Part shown: positions 55,501 through 63,509 of the stretch, in pieces | Layout: each line of letters opens with the position of its first letter | How positions within the stretch are numbered: the first letter of the stretch is position 1 | Origin: Planctomycetales bacterium ZRK34 | Lineage (GTDB): Bacteria > Planctomycetota > Phycisphaerae > Phycisphaerales > Zrk34 | DNA length: 64,000 bases | NCBI GenBank assembly: GCA_014873095.1 | Contig: CP050848.1 | Coordinates: forward strand, 5,205,850 to 5,269,849 | Direction: 5' to 3' | Position numbers and translations under genes: made by a program | Notes under the pieces: generated by a model | What the model was told of the DNA's origin: nothing | The model's input: the letters and a program-made list of their open reading frames with translations, nothing else | Databases searched by the model: none

Positions 55501-55652
55501 AGAAGAAAATCACCGAATGCCGCAGGTACTGTGAAACGGTTGCCGCACTTGGGGCAGTCGATACCCGCCAGCGGTTTGACGGTCGACGGATCGATCGATT
55601 CGCCGCATTTACCGCAATTAATTTGTTTGACTCGCTCGGCTTTAAAATCCAT
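52527..55652 (-). CDS. Membrane Ser/Thr protein kinase with malectin-like extracytoplasmic tail
   Basis: This 1041-residue protein starts with a zinc ribbon (CGKC at 13-16, CPKC at 33-36). The Hanks-type kinase domain spans about residues 48-305: glycine loop LGRGAAGIV, Lys78 in AIKIL, catalytic loop HMDVKPGN (HMD for HRD), LIDFGVARFG and YVAPEIVRG. A membrane segment near 340-365 and a Pro/Lys-rich linker lead to an outer part of some 570 residues. That part has two beta-rich domains and a terminal malectin-like domain (RLFYNAGGSDAEWQDAKW) that could bind carbohydrate. The layout suggests sensing of external glycan and phosphorylation inside. Targets are unknown. Confidence 0.88.
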   Translation of the reverse strand: MDFKAERVKQINCGKCGESIDPSTVKPLAGIDCPKCGNRFTVPAAFGDFLLVDVLGRGAAGIVCKGFDENLHRQVAIKILRSDVGDEEIVKACQHEARALAALNHPHVVQVHSIGEYRGQPYIVMELLDGGTVEKAMLGQPADESKAVDIAIHAAEGLQAAQHVGLIHMDVKPGNILFDRQGTAKLIDFGVARFGKASNDQIVGTPYYVAPEIVRGRDATHQADIYSLGATLFHLLAARPPFVGSTATEVITQRLKHPAPSLEEFRSDLSPTTVQTVARMMEADPADRYPDYDSLLDDLRQPMVHEAILDIPPSPGPRSARLATAARTRVVSGKTKKKDNSVLILSAIMIAALVLIAVIIVVLALNRQQPESANHSSTWGEQSDVSREPIAQTDRPLPPIDSPPESKPEPAKPDKSPEPAITKPPAPAVQPTPMPEPSAPKDTPKPKPEPTKPASSPKSVTKPKPEPKVEPSHAEFDPFYARPNMLTDNGGWNILDIRAADSQQGVAMTRKDDGSVLATGSLTSNRDVYTLTAYTPLKNITGFRIDALIDPDHAADGAARGSIIVLSELTVTAGTEGQSASPQPIKFANAKSSSHTKDWEARRLLDDKPTTGWATSHDKIKQPHHVVLVCDSPVSRGDMTVLNFTLKFRKPTEAIRRIQISVTTASDPLKVDAAPAPLVYRDRIAFVPLHPARVKSQDKATMVVQEDESILVDAGHTSSDVYTVVYETSLQQITAFQLEAMADDSLRGKGPGTAVAGRFTLSEFEMTIAPIDKPAEAQPVRFDKAFADYASKGFSVERAIDGNNHTYWYVGDRPGESRTAVFMPATPIGGEGGSVLTLTLKQQRMNIGRFRLQATSAPDPTKLAPQPADSEAKQSTPSASADAQTLRLFYNAGGSDAEWQDAKWESAPSFKNSDSGYDLAQGGRRFSAKSVNNPVVDTCLTGIEAFHVKVPNGRYQVTLIFAELTQTNAGAGQRKFSVLAEGKPVRNFSGIDPFADGQKSSGISTRTAVVVVGDGMLDLEFTPDTAGSTPILNALSIAESR

Positions 55653-55763
55653 GAGCGTGTGCCTCGAACAGATGACCCGGATAGTGCTGCTGGTCCCGGT
55701 GTATAACTTCTCGTGTTACGACAGCCTATTGTAGCCGATTTATCGCAAATGCACGCGATTGGT

Positions 55764-56558
55764 TTACGCCAGGGTGATGGTCGGCGTTCTGTCAGTTCGC
55801 TCGGGCTGCTCGACACGGCGGGCTTTGATTCGGACATACGGTGCGATGAATTGACTGCGATCGCCAAAGCTGCCCATCTTGGCGGCAGGGTCGGCATGCT
55901 TGGGTTCGGCCAGGTCTTCGATGACAAAACCCGACCGGCACATGCCGCCGATCAGTTGCTCCCACCGATGCAGGTATTCCAGCGTGCCCGGTTCGCGGTG
56001 CGGCGATCCTTTGACATCCGGCAATGGGCCCTGGCGATAGTATGGCTCGGTGATCTCGTAGCCGTGCTTGGATCGACGGATATCCGCCTGCAGGCTGGTC
56101 GGCTGTTTATGCTGTGAAACATATAATCCGCCGATCTTCAACACACGTGCCACCTGTTCATACACACGCACAATGTCGGGCAGATAGCAGGTGCTCACCG
56201 GGTGAACCACGATGTCAAAACTGCCAGCCACGAGCTGCGAAAGATCATCCATCGACGTAGCCACCGTGATCAGGTTCAGCTTCGCCTGATGCGCCACGCG
56301 TCGATCGATTTCGAGTTGTTGCACACTGACATCGACGACTGTCACCAACCCACCGGCCGCAGCGTAAAGCGGTCCCTGTCGCCCGCCGCCGGCGCCGAGA
56401 CACAACACCGTCTTGTGATGAACCCCTTCGGCAGACACCCAGGGATCGATATTCTTGGCCGCTTCGCGCAGTTCCATCGGTGTGGCCGGCCGCGTAAATC
56501 GTTGGCCGTCGCGGACGCGCTGATCCCAGGCTTGACGGTTGTGTTCAATTGAATCCAT
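55764..56558 (-). CDS. Class I SAM-dependent methyltransferase
   Basis: This 264-residue protein has the SAM-binding motif TVLCLGAGGGRQGPLYAAAG, VTVVDVSVQQLEIDRR as the acidic strand, and DIVVHPVSTCYLPD as motif II. The N-terminal helix MDSIEHNRQAWDQRV is found in several small-molecule and sugar methyltransferases. Substrate unknown. It is followed 111 nt later by the kinase gene and preceded by the acyltransferase gene at 69 nt, all on the minus strand. Confidence 0.82.
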   Translation of the reverse strand: MDSIEHNRQAWDQRVRDGQRFTRPATPMELREAAKNIDPWVSAEGVHHKTVLCLGAGGGRQGPLYAAAGGLVTVVDVSVQQLEIDRRVAHQAKLNLITVATSMDDLSQLVAGSFDIVVHPVSTCYLPDIVRVYEQVARVLKIGGLYVSQHKQPTSLQADIRRSKHGYEITEPYYRQGPLPDVKGSPHREPGTLEYLHRWEQLIGGMCRSGFVIEDLAEPKHADPAAKMGSFGDRSQFIAPYVRIKARRVEQPERTDRTPTITLA

Positions 56559-56627
56559 TGCGATCGTGATGATGCTTAGGGAATGTCGCCGCTTAGATGT
56601 AATGTTGTAAGCATTGACCGGGATATA

Positions 56628-57677
56628 TTAACGGGCTGTATTCTTTGCTGCGATAACACCGGGCACTCTCGCCGGCAACAGTGTAAATACGTAATACCAA
56701 CCCATTCGGTAACACACTGATGCCAGCGCCCACGGAGCGAGTAGCCCGACAAGCGTACCGACCACCAAATGTGTCGGCACATTAACAATGCCAATCCGTG
56801 TCATCAAGATGCGAACTGCCGCTGAAAAGATTGTATGGGCGACGTAGATTTCCAGCGAAAGCTGGCCCCACGATCTGAGGAAACCAAATGTGCGTCCCCC
56901 ACGTGATGCGAGTTCCGCCAGCGTAACACAAGCCAGTGTTCCACAAATCGCGGCTGTCACACCGAAGGCCTCGTTCTGGCCAACAAACATCATCAGTGTG
57001 ACTGTCAGAAAGCCCAGGCCCGTAATCATGGCCAGCACTTCGGCCCGTAGCTTTAATGGCCATTGGATAATGGCGCTTGAACCAATCCATGTGCCCAGGG
57101 CAAAATAGATGAGGAATCCACAAGCAAGATGCAACACGATCCAAGACCCGAAGAACATCCATCGGCCAAACACGAAGAGAATAATGCTGCCAATTGCAAA
57201 GACTAGCGGGGTTAGTTTCATGCGGCGCGCCAACAAATAAAATACTGAAAGAATGAATAAGGCATATAAGAACCAGTATTGTGCCGGGGGAAGATAAACA
57301 ATACGCCACAACTGCGTCCACGAGGTCTCGGTTCGAGTGCCAGGCGTCACAATTTGGATCGAACTTTGCAGCAGCCCCCAGACAAAATATGGATACATCA
57401 GCACCTTGATTCGATCAAGTACAAAACGTCCACTGGACCGACTCTTGACGGATCGTTCCACGAAAAGCCCTGCCAAGTAGAAGAACAAAGGCATGTGGAA
57501 ACTGTATATCCAGATGTCGACACTCTGCCACACCGTGTGGTTCATCTCGATCAGACGACCATCCAGACCACGCAATGCATGGCCAAATACCACCAAGGTG
57601 ATGCCAATCCCCTTGGCGTAATCGACGTAGGCAAGTCTTGTCGAGCCAGCGGTAAGCGATGGTGTGGGTTTGGCCAT
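56628..57677 (-). CDS. Acyltransferase-3 family membrane protein (OafA/fucose acetylase-like)
   Basis: This 349-residue polytopic protein has about ten membrane segments. The family blocks are YVDYAKGIGITLVVFGHAL with the conserved His, and IYSFHMPLFFYLAGLF. Members O-acetylate sugars of lipopolysaccharide or exopolysaccharide at the membrane. ATG at 57677 is used; the frame opens one codon earlier with TTG. It starts 27 nt after the peptidase stop and may share its transcript. It offers a second O-acetylation route besides the MBOAT pair. Confidence 0.87.
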   Translation of the reverse strand: MAKPTPSLTAGSTRLAYVDYAKGIGITLVVFGHALRGLDGRLIEMNHTVWQSVDIWIYSFHMPLFFYLAGLFVERSVKSRSSGRFVLDRIKVLMYPYFVWGLLQSSIQIVTPGTRTETSWTQLWRIVYLPPAQYWFLYALFILSVFYLLARRMKLTPLVFAIGSIILFVFGRWMFFGSWIVLHLACGFLIYFALGTWIGSSAIIQWPLKLRAEVLAMITGLGFLTVTLMMFVGQNEAFGVTAAICGTLACVTLAELASRGGRTFGFLRSWGQLSLEIYVAHTIFSAAVRILMTRIGIVNVPTHLVVGTLVGLLAPWALASVCYRMGWYYVFTLLPARVPGVIAAKNTAR

Positions 57678-57704
57678 CAAGAGATCTTTTGAGTAGATAC
57701 CGAA

Positions 57705-60593
57705 TCAGTCCCGTGAGCGTGGGATAATCTTCAATTGTATCTGCTCTTCGCCACGTTGCACAGTAATGGGGGTCTCTTGGCCGATCTTGAGATCTTCGAT
57801 GGCGTAGGTGTAGTCGTAGATGTTTTCGATCTTCTTGTCGTTGAGTGAGACGATGATGTCGCCGCCTTTGAGGCCGGCCTGTTCAGCCGGACCGCCGCCG
57901 GAGACGCCGGTCAGCTTAACGCCTTTGACATCCGTCTGGGCGTAATCGGGAATCGTGCCGAGGTAGGCCCGCATGCCGCCGCGAGGTGCTTTTTCATCGG
58001 GGCGCTTCTGCACAAGGTAATCCGGCGTGGAATCATCTTTGGCCAGGTGTCGCGTGATCAGAGCCATGAAGCGTGTGATCTTCTGATGGGCCTCGTAATT
58101 GATTTTGTCGGCGGTGTCCGAGGGGCGGTGATAATCGCCATGGGCCCCGGTGAATGCACTGAGCACGGGGACTCGCGCCGCATAGAAAGGCGTGGTGTCC
58201 GTAGGCAGGTAAGCATCCTGGCTGGTTTTGATCTTCAGGCCGACAGGAACATTCGCCTGCTCAATCAGGGTCGCCCAACCGCTGCTGGAACCGACACCTT
58301 GAACGATGAGTTTGTCTTCGTAACGGCCGATCATATCCATGTTCAGATACGCCACGACGCCCGGCAGCCTGCCCTCGGCATTGCGGCGGGCACTGACGTA
58401 GTGCGATGAGCCGAGCAGGCCGAGTTCTTCCCCGGACCATGCAGCAAAGATCACATCGCGACTCATCTTCAGCTTGCCGCGCTGCTTGAGGTCTGACAGG
58501 TATTCGGCGATTTCCAGCAGGGCGGCAACACCCGAAGCATTGTCATCAGCGCCATGATGAATCTGGCCTTTTTCATCGGCGCCGGCGAGTGAACTACTGC
58601 CTTCGCCATGGCCGAGGTGGTCGACGTGAGCGCCGATGACGACCGCTTCGTCCGAGGGTTCATCCCCGGCAGTCAGGCGGCCAATGACGTTGCGGCCAGT
58701 GCGTTTTTCCATGCGCATGTCGACGGTCGCGGCGAGCTTCTGATCCGGCAGGTCGAAACCCATGACCATGTCGCCGGCATCGAGCTTCTTCTGAAGTGCA
58801 GACAGATCTTTGCCCGCGGCCTTGAGCCATGCGGCGGCGAGATCATCCGTAACGCTGATCGCGCCGATGGACGTTCCGGCCAGCGATGTGTCGAAGCTGA
58901 GTTCAACAAGTTGTTGATTGACCTTCGACTGTGGCCCGCTGACTACGATGATGCCCGCGGCTCCATGGTCCCGGGCGACCATCGCCTTGAAGCGCAATGC
59001 TGCATGGCGGCGCAGGTGCTGTCGCATCTTGTCGTCGACATTCTCGGGCACGTAGCGCAGCACGATGACCCATTTACCCTTGACATCCATGTGAACATAC
59101 GAGTCGTATTCCTCCACATCGTCGCCTGCCGGAGCCACGATACCGTAGCCGGCGAAGGCCACGGAAGCCGGGTCGATTTTGCCGTTCATGGAAAACGCCA
59201 GCGGGCGCCAGTCTTTGTCGACTGCGTAGGTCTTGTCACCCATGGTCAGCGTGTTGTTGCTGCCGAGTGAAACACCCGCGGTGAACTCGAACGGATCGAA
59301 GTACTTTCCATCAGCACCGGCGGGTTTGAGCCCGGCTCGCTGGAAATAGGTCTTGACGTACTTTGTGGCCTGCTGTTCTCCCGGCGTGCCGGTCAGGCGG
59401 CCGTCCATCGCATCGGCAGCAAGATGACCCACATGCAGGCGCAGGTCGTCGATGTTGATCGCGTGGGCAGTATCAGCCACGGCGGTCGCTTGCGTCGGTG
59501 AGGTTTCATCCAGACCGAGTGCTTTCAATGCGGCCTGGTGATCCCACTGCCCGATGAAAATCTGCGAGTGTTTGGCGGGTGTGGCGTTGGATGTCCAGGC
59601 GAGTTTGGCGCCATCGGGGCTGAACACGGGCAGGCCGTCAAAACCCGCCCGGTCGGTGGCGCGGACCGGTTCATGCTTGCCGTCGGCGTCAACGAGGTAT
59701 AACTCGAAGTTGGCGAAGCCGTGCTTGTTGGTGGTGAAGACCAGGTACTTGCCGGACGGGTGGAAGTACGGGGCCCAACTCATGGCGTTCATGTGTGTGA
59801 GACGGCGCTGGTCCGATCCGTCGATGTTCATCGTGTAGATTTCAGCGGTGGCGCCATCAGGGCTGAATCGTCGCCAACAGATGCGCTGACCGTCGGGTGA
59901 AAAGAAGGGCCCGCCGTCGTAGCCGGGTGTTTCAGTCAGACGCTTCACATTCGAACCGTCGGCGTCCATGATGTAGATGTCCATCATGTACGCGGGGTCT
60001 TGCTCGAAGTGTTCTTTCTGCTCGTCGGTCATCGGCTGGATGTAAGCCAGGCGATTGGAGGCGAAAGCGATCCGCTTGCCATCGGGCGAGTAGGAACCCT
60101 CAGCGTCATACCCAAGCGTATTGGTCAGGTTGGTCCGCTGGCCGGTTTGCAGGTTGTGGGCATAGATGTCGTAGTGCTCGTCGTAGTCCCACGCGTAGCG
60201 TTTCTGCCGTCCGGCGGCGCGGTCGTCGAGTTCGAGCTTCTGCTTTTTCTTGGCGTTGGGGTCTTCGTGGGTCGAGGCGTAAAGCGCCTTCTTGTTGCCG
60301 GGGGCAATCCAGGCGCAGGTGGTCTTACCGACACCGGGGCTGAGGCGTTCGGTATCGCCGGTCTCCAGATCCATCAGATAGATCTGGTAGAAGGGATTGT
60401 CCGCATCGCGCTCGGACTGGAAGATCATCATGGTGCCGTCAGCCGAGAAGTAACCTTCACCGCTACGCAGACCAGCGAAGGTGAGTTGGCGGACGTTGCT
60501 GACAAAACTTGGTTGGTTCGCGCTGTCGGCAGCCTGGACGTGAAGCACACCGGTCAGCAGCACCATCAGAAACAAGCGATATCGAATCATCAT
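57705..60593 (-). CDS. Secreted PD40-M28 peptidase with PDZ domain
   Basis: This 962-residue protein has a signal peptide (MMIRYRLFLMVLLTGVLHVQA). Several TolB/PD40 beta-propeller repeats follow to about residue 360 (for example EGSYSPDGKRIAFASNRL and GGPFFSPDGQRICWRRFSP), then a PA-like insert. The M28 peptidase domain has metal ligands visible in GAHVDHLGHGEG (about residue 654), GADDNASGVAALLE, WSGEELGLLGSSHYV (about 721), LNMDMIGRY and GAHGDYHRPSD (about 821). A PDZ domain ends the protein (GPAEQAGLKGGDIIVSLNDK). It is likely a zinc aminopeptidase in the periplasm. An upstream in-frame start at 60704 runs through the neighbouring terminator and was rejected. Confidence 0.88.
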   Translation of the reverse strand: MMIRYRLFLMVLLTGVLHVQAADSANQPSFVSNVRQLTFAGLRSGEGYFSADGTMMIFQSERDADNPFYQIYLMDLETGDTERLSPGVGKTTCAWIAPGNKKALYASTHEDPNAKKKQKLELDDRAAGRQKRYAWDYDEHYDIYAHNLQTGQRTNLTNTLGYDAEGSYSPDGKRIAFASNRLAYIQPMTDEQKEHFEQDPAYMMDIYIMDADGSNVKRLTETPGYDGGPFFSPDGQRICWRRFSPDGATAEIYTMNIDGSDQRRLTHMNAMSWAPYFHPSGKYLVFTTNKHGFANFELYLVDADGKHEPVRATDRAGFDGLPVFSPDGAKLAWTSNATPAKHSQIFIGQWDHQAALKALGLDETSPTQATAVADTAHAINIDDLRLHVGHLAADAMDGRLTGTPGEQQATKYVKTYFQRAGLKPAGADGKYFDPFEFTAGVSLGSNNTLTMGDKTYAVDKDWRPLAFSMNGKIDPASVAFAGYGIVAPAGDDVEEYDSYVHMDVKGKWVIVLRYVPENVDDKMRQHLRRHAALRFKAMVARDHGAAGIIVVSGPQSKVNQQLVELSFDTSLAGTSIGAISVTDDLAAAWLKAAGKDLSALQKKLDAGDMVMGFDLPDQKLAATVDMRMEKRTGRNVIGRLTAGDEPSDEAVVIGAHVDHLGHGEGSSSLAGADEKGQIHHGADDNASGVAALLEIAEYLSDLKQRGKLKMSRDVIFAAWSGEELGLLGSSHYVSARRNAEGRLPGVVAYLNMDMIGRYEDKLIVQGVGSSSGWATLIEQANVPVGLKIKTSQDAYLPTDTTPFYAARVPVLSAFTGAHGDYHRPSDTADKINYEAHQKITRFMALITRHLAKDDSTPDYLVQKRPDEKAPRGGMRAYLGTIPDYAQTDVKGVKLTGVSGGGPAEQAGLKGGDIIVSLNDKKIENIYDYTYAIEDLKIGQETPITVQRGEEQIQLKIIPRSRD

Positions 60594-60676
60594 TCGTCGA
60601 TCTCTTTGAAAGGTTGCGGGGACTGAACGCACTATTGTACGCACCTTACAGTTGTTGAGATCAAGTCTCAACAAGC

Positions 60677-60712
60677 AAAACCCCATGGAACCCTTAAGAT
60701 CCATGGGGTTTT
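60677..60712 (-). terminator. Strong hairpin terminator behind the DUF1080 gene
   Basis: A 13-bp perfect stem (AAAACCCCATGGA and TCCATGGGGTTTT) encloses a 10-nt loop, 26 nt after the stop of the minus-strand DUF1080 gene. On that strand the stem ends in TTTT and is followed by a T-rich run. Confidence 0.85.
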
Positions 60713-60737
60713 CAGTTTTGGCGTCTTATTGTCGAAA

Positions 60738-62597
60738 TCAGTCCAGCGGCTTGAGGCGGATATTCCGGAAGCGGTAAATCTGGCCCTTTTCGCCGTGATG
60801 CTGGACACCGATGTAGCCCGAGGCGTCCATCGAGTCGTGGAAGTCGGTGGTCTGCTTGCCGTTGATGAAGATCTGCAGGTGGTCGCCATTGGCCACGATG
60901 CGATACTTGATCCATTCGCCCATCGGCGCCTGGAACAGGTCGACGGTCTTCTCCTGACCCCGTTTCGGGTGCAGCCATGTGCGACGGCCTTCGTCATAGA
61001 GTCCGCCGGTCCAAGCGCGTTCGCTCGGGTCGCACTCCGCCTGGTAGCCGAACACCTTGTTGGGTTCAGCGTGACAACGGAACATGATGCCGGAGTTGGC
61101 ACGGCCTTCGTCCGGCAGACGAATCTCCGCCTGCAGTTCGAAATTGCCGTAGGTTTTCTCGGTCACGAGGAAGAACTTCTTGTCAGCCTGCAGGCGGATT
61201 TCACCGTCTTCGACCCATGCCTTGCCCCACTTGTACGGGTTCTTCCAACCGTCAAGATTCTTCCCGTTGAACAGGTCGATCCATTCGCCTCCGGCGTCAG
61301 CGCTTTTGTCCGATGACAGTTCGCGGATGCGGATGTCCTTCCACTTGACCCACAGCGGCTCTTCTTTCTTGCCGACGCCGTGAACCTGCAGACCGATGAT
61401 GCCTTCGGTGGACATTTTGTCATCGGTCAGATCGGCGACCTGCTGGCCGTTGATCCATGTCTTGATGTTGTTGCCCTGGGCGACGACGCGGTAGTGGTTC
61501 CACTCGTCTTTCTTCAGCGTGACCTTGGGCTCCTGCTTGGGGCTGAGCCAACCACGGCCGGTCGCTTCGCCATAGATGTAGCCGGCTTCACCGGGACCGA
61601 GCTCGATTTCAACCTGCGGTCCCCACACGCGATCTTTTTCCTTGATGTTGGAGCGGATCTGAACGCCGGAGTTCAGAGCCGGATCGACCATGACGTCGAA
61701 TTCGAGCTCGAAGTCACCGAAGCGCTGCTTGGTGCAGAGGAATGTGTTCTGCGTGTTGGGCACGGAGGTGCCGAGGATCGCGCCGTCTTCGACCTTGTAG
61801 TTGGCCTTGCCGCCGTGCTGCTCCCAGCCGTTGATGTCTTTACCGTTGAACAGTTCAACCCACTCGCCGGCAGCGGGGGACTCAGCCGAGGGCCCGTCGA
61901 TTTTCTGGATGCGGATGTTGCGCCACATCACGTATAGCGGGTCGGCCTTCTTGCCGACGCCGTGAACCTGCAGACCGATGAAGCCTTCGGCACTGGCGTC
62001 ATCGTGGAAGTCGGCTCGCTTTTCGCCGTTGAGGTAGGTGACGATGTGGTCGCCGATGGCCTCGATGCGAACATGGTTCCACTGCTCAGGCTTGTAGAGT
62101 TTCTTGCCCTGCTCGCTGAACGCTTTGGCATTGCCGCCGCAGCGTCCGGGGTACAGCCAACTGCGCCGGCCTTCTTCGTAAATGCCGCTCATCCACGACC
62201 GGCTGAGCTTGTTGGCGTCGATTTCACACTGGTAGCCGTGCACGCGTCCGGCGGGAATCTTCTTTTCCTTGTCGCCGTCCTTCCAGGTCTTGGTTTCGCT
62301 GTAGCAATGCGAACGAATCTGCACACCGCTGTTGAGCTCGGGGTGGCACTTGTATTCGTATTCGAGGATGAAGTCGCCGTAGGTCTGCTCGGTGCAGAGG
62401 AAGCTGTTGGGCGTGTTGGGCACGGAGGTGCCGACGATGCAACCGTCCTTGACCTCGTATTTGGCCTTGCCGCCGCGCTGCACCCAGCCGTCGAGCGTCT
62501 TGCCGTCAAACAACGGTACGAATTTGTCGGCCGCCATCAGCGAGCCGGCCGAGCACAGCACAAACGCAATCAGCAGAAAACGTTGGAATGGTTGCAT
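60738..62597 (-). CDS. Secreted protein with three DUF1080 (3-keto-disaccharide hydrolase) domains
   Basis: This 619-residue protein has a signal peptide (MQPFQRFLLIAFVLCSAGSL) and three tandem DUF1080 jelly-roll domains. They start near residues 24 (FVPLFDGKTLDGWVQRGG), 243 (WVELFNGKDINGWEQHGG) and 437 (WIDLFNGKNLDGWKNPYK). Each has the NSGVQIRS or NSGIMFRC core and a QVHGVGKK or QHHGEKGQ end. The domain is abundant in planctomycetes and includes 3-keto-glucoside hydrolases. AAAGGA lies in front of the ATG at 62597; a longer frame from 62669 is not needed. It seems to be a single-gene unit with its own terminator. Confidence 0.9.
   Translation of the reverse strand: MQPFQRFLLIAFVLCSAGSLMAADKFVPLFDGKTLDGWVQRGGKAKYEVKDGCIVGTSVPNTPNSFLCTEQTYGDFILEYEYKCHPELNSGVQIRSHCYSETKTWKDGDKEKKIPAGRVHGYQCEIDANKLSRSWMSGIYEEGRRSWLYPGRCGGNAKAFSEQGKKLYKPEQWNHVRIEAIGDHIVTYLNGEKRADFHDDASAEGFIGLQVHGVGKKADPLYVMWRNIRIQKIDGPSAESPAAGEWVELFNGKDINGWEQHGGKANYKVEDGAILGTSVPNTQNTFLCTKQRFGDFELEFDVMVDPALNSGVQIRSNIKEKDRVWGPQVEIELGPGEAGYIYGEATGRGWLSPKQEPKVTLKKDEWNHYRVVAQGNNIKTWINGQQVADLTDDKMSTEGIIGLQVHGVGKKEEPLWVKWKDIRIRELSSDKSADAGGEWIDLFNGKNLDGWKNPYKWGKAWVEDGEIRLQADKKFFLVTEKTYGNFELQAEIRLPDEGRANSGIMFRCHAEPNKVFGYQAECDPSERAWTGGLYDEGRRTWLHPKRGQEKTVDLFQAPMGEWIKYRIVANGDHLQIFINGKQTTDFHDSMDASGYIGVQHHGEKGQIYRFRNIRLKPLD
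61368..61408. repeat. Direct repeat copy within the DUF1080 gene
   Basis: These 41 nt recur at 61950-61990 with one mismatch. They encode the QVHGVGKK end of the first and second domains, so the second domain seems to derive from a recent duplication or gene conversion. Confidence 0.75.
61950..61990. repeat. Direct repeat copy within the DUF1080 gene
   Basis: Partner of the repeat at 61368-61408, 582 nt apart. The distance equals one domain plus linker. Confidence 0.75.
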
Positions 62598-62799
62598 ATC
62601 GAATTCCTTTATCCGATGGATCGTGGGAGTGAAGTCATTTATCGTAACCCCGCCGGTACGGCGGAGCAATGCGTTTTGGTGCGATAGTCAAACCGTCGGC
62701 ATCTTCAGACAAAAAATCGGTATCGAGTTGAGACACTTCATTTCTACGCTCGGGCGGGCTGAGTGTTCTGAATGTGAAATGACAGGGTCGTGTCATCAC

Positions 62800-62832
62800 A
62801 AAAAAAGGTCGCACGGCGAACCGTGCGACCTT
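62800..62832 (-). terminator. Strong hairpin terminator behind the unknown membrane protein
   Basis: A 12-bp perfect stem (AAGGTCGCACGG and CCGTGCGACCTT) with a 4-nt loop is followed on the minus strand by an uninterrupted T run (7 A on the plus strand). It lies 30 nt after the stop at 62862. Confidence 0.9.
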
Positions 62833-62861
62833 GAAGTCGAAAATCAGATTTGTTCGGACGA

Positions 62862-63509
62862 TCAGGCGGCGTGATTGTACTGCACCGGCGAGGCGGCAGC
62901 CTGCGGGCGAACGATGCTCTGAACGCGGGTGAACAAAGCGGCGCTGGCGGCGGCGAACTTGCGACCGGCCAAGTGACGCAGCGGCGAGGCCAGCAGCAGG
63001 TTGGCGAAAGCCCCCACGCCGGCGCCGGCGATCAGACCGGCCAGGGCCACCGAGGCAACCGCGCCGAGGGAAACACCGATCGTGGCAGCCGAAGCCACCA
63101 GCAGAGGCATCCGCAGGGCTTCCAGATCGCTGGTCTGCGACAGGATCATCGTAAACTGCGAAGAATTCTCATGCTGCGACCACTGGAAGGTCACCGACAC
63201 GGCCGTGCCGATATTCTGGCGGATACGCAGCGTCTTGGACCAGCCACCAGCCAGCGTGTTGTCCCCACCCTGATTGGCGATGGTGCAGCTTTCGCCGAAC
63301 TCAACGCTCATACGCTGGGCGAGTTGATCGCTGTAGGTACGGAGGTATTCAATAACCGCCTCAGAACCGGTCAGGTAGGCCGGCAGGGCGATTTGGCTGC
63401 TCGCGGTCCGCAGTTCGCCGGTGGTGGCGTAAGAACCGGAGAAAGCTTCGTGGCTGTAGATGGACCCGGTCAGCGAGGGGCTGTGTAGCTGGATGTTCGC
63501 AACGACCAT
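62862..63509 (-). CDS. Unknown membrane protein with strong expression signals
   Basis: This 215-residue protein has no recognised family. Residues about 1-140 are soluble and rich in Ser/Thr/Gln (GSYATTGELRTASSQIALP, EYLRTYSDQLAQRMSVEFG). Residues about 148-185 form a small-residue-rich membrane hairpin (ASAATIGVSLGAVASVALAG, then GAGVGAFANLLLA). The C-terminus is Ala-rich and basic. AAGGAG lies 7 nt before the ATG at 63509, with a promoter-like pair directly upstream and a strong terminator after the gene, so it is probably a well-expressed monocistronic gene. The frame is open upstream to 63614, but that part lacks a ribosome site. Function unknown. Confidence 0.75.
   Translation of the reverse strand: MVVANIQLHSPSLTGSIYSHEAFSGSYATTGELRTASSQIALPAYLTGSEAVIEYLRTYSDQLAQRMSVEFGESCTIANQGGDNTLAGGWSKTLRIRQNIGTAVSVTFQWSQHENSSQFTMILSQTSDLEALRMPLLVASAATIGVSLGAVASVALAGLIAGAGVGAFANLLLASPLRHLAGRKFAAASAALFTRVQSIVRPQAAASPVQYNHAA

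Noticed and set aside
57705-60704. Longer start of the M28 peptidase gene at 60704
   Set aside because: The extra 37 codons run through the perfect terminator hairpin at 60677-60712 and precede an obvious signal peptide.
61368-61990. Direct repeats as part of a mobile element or CRISPR-like array
   Set aside because: They lie in frame inside the DUF1080 gene, one domain apart, and are explained by domain duplication.
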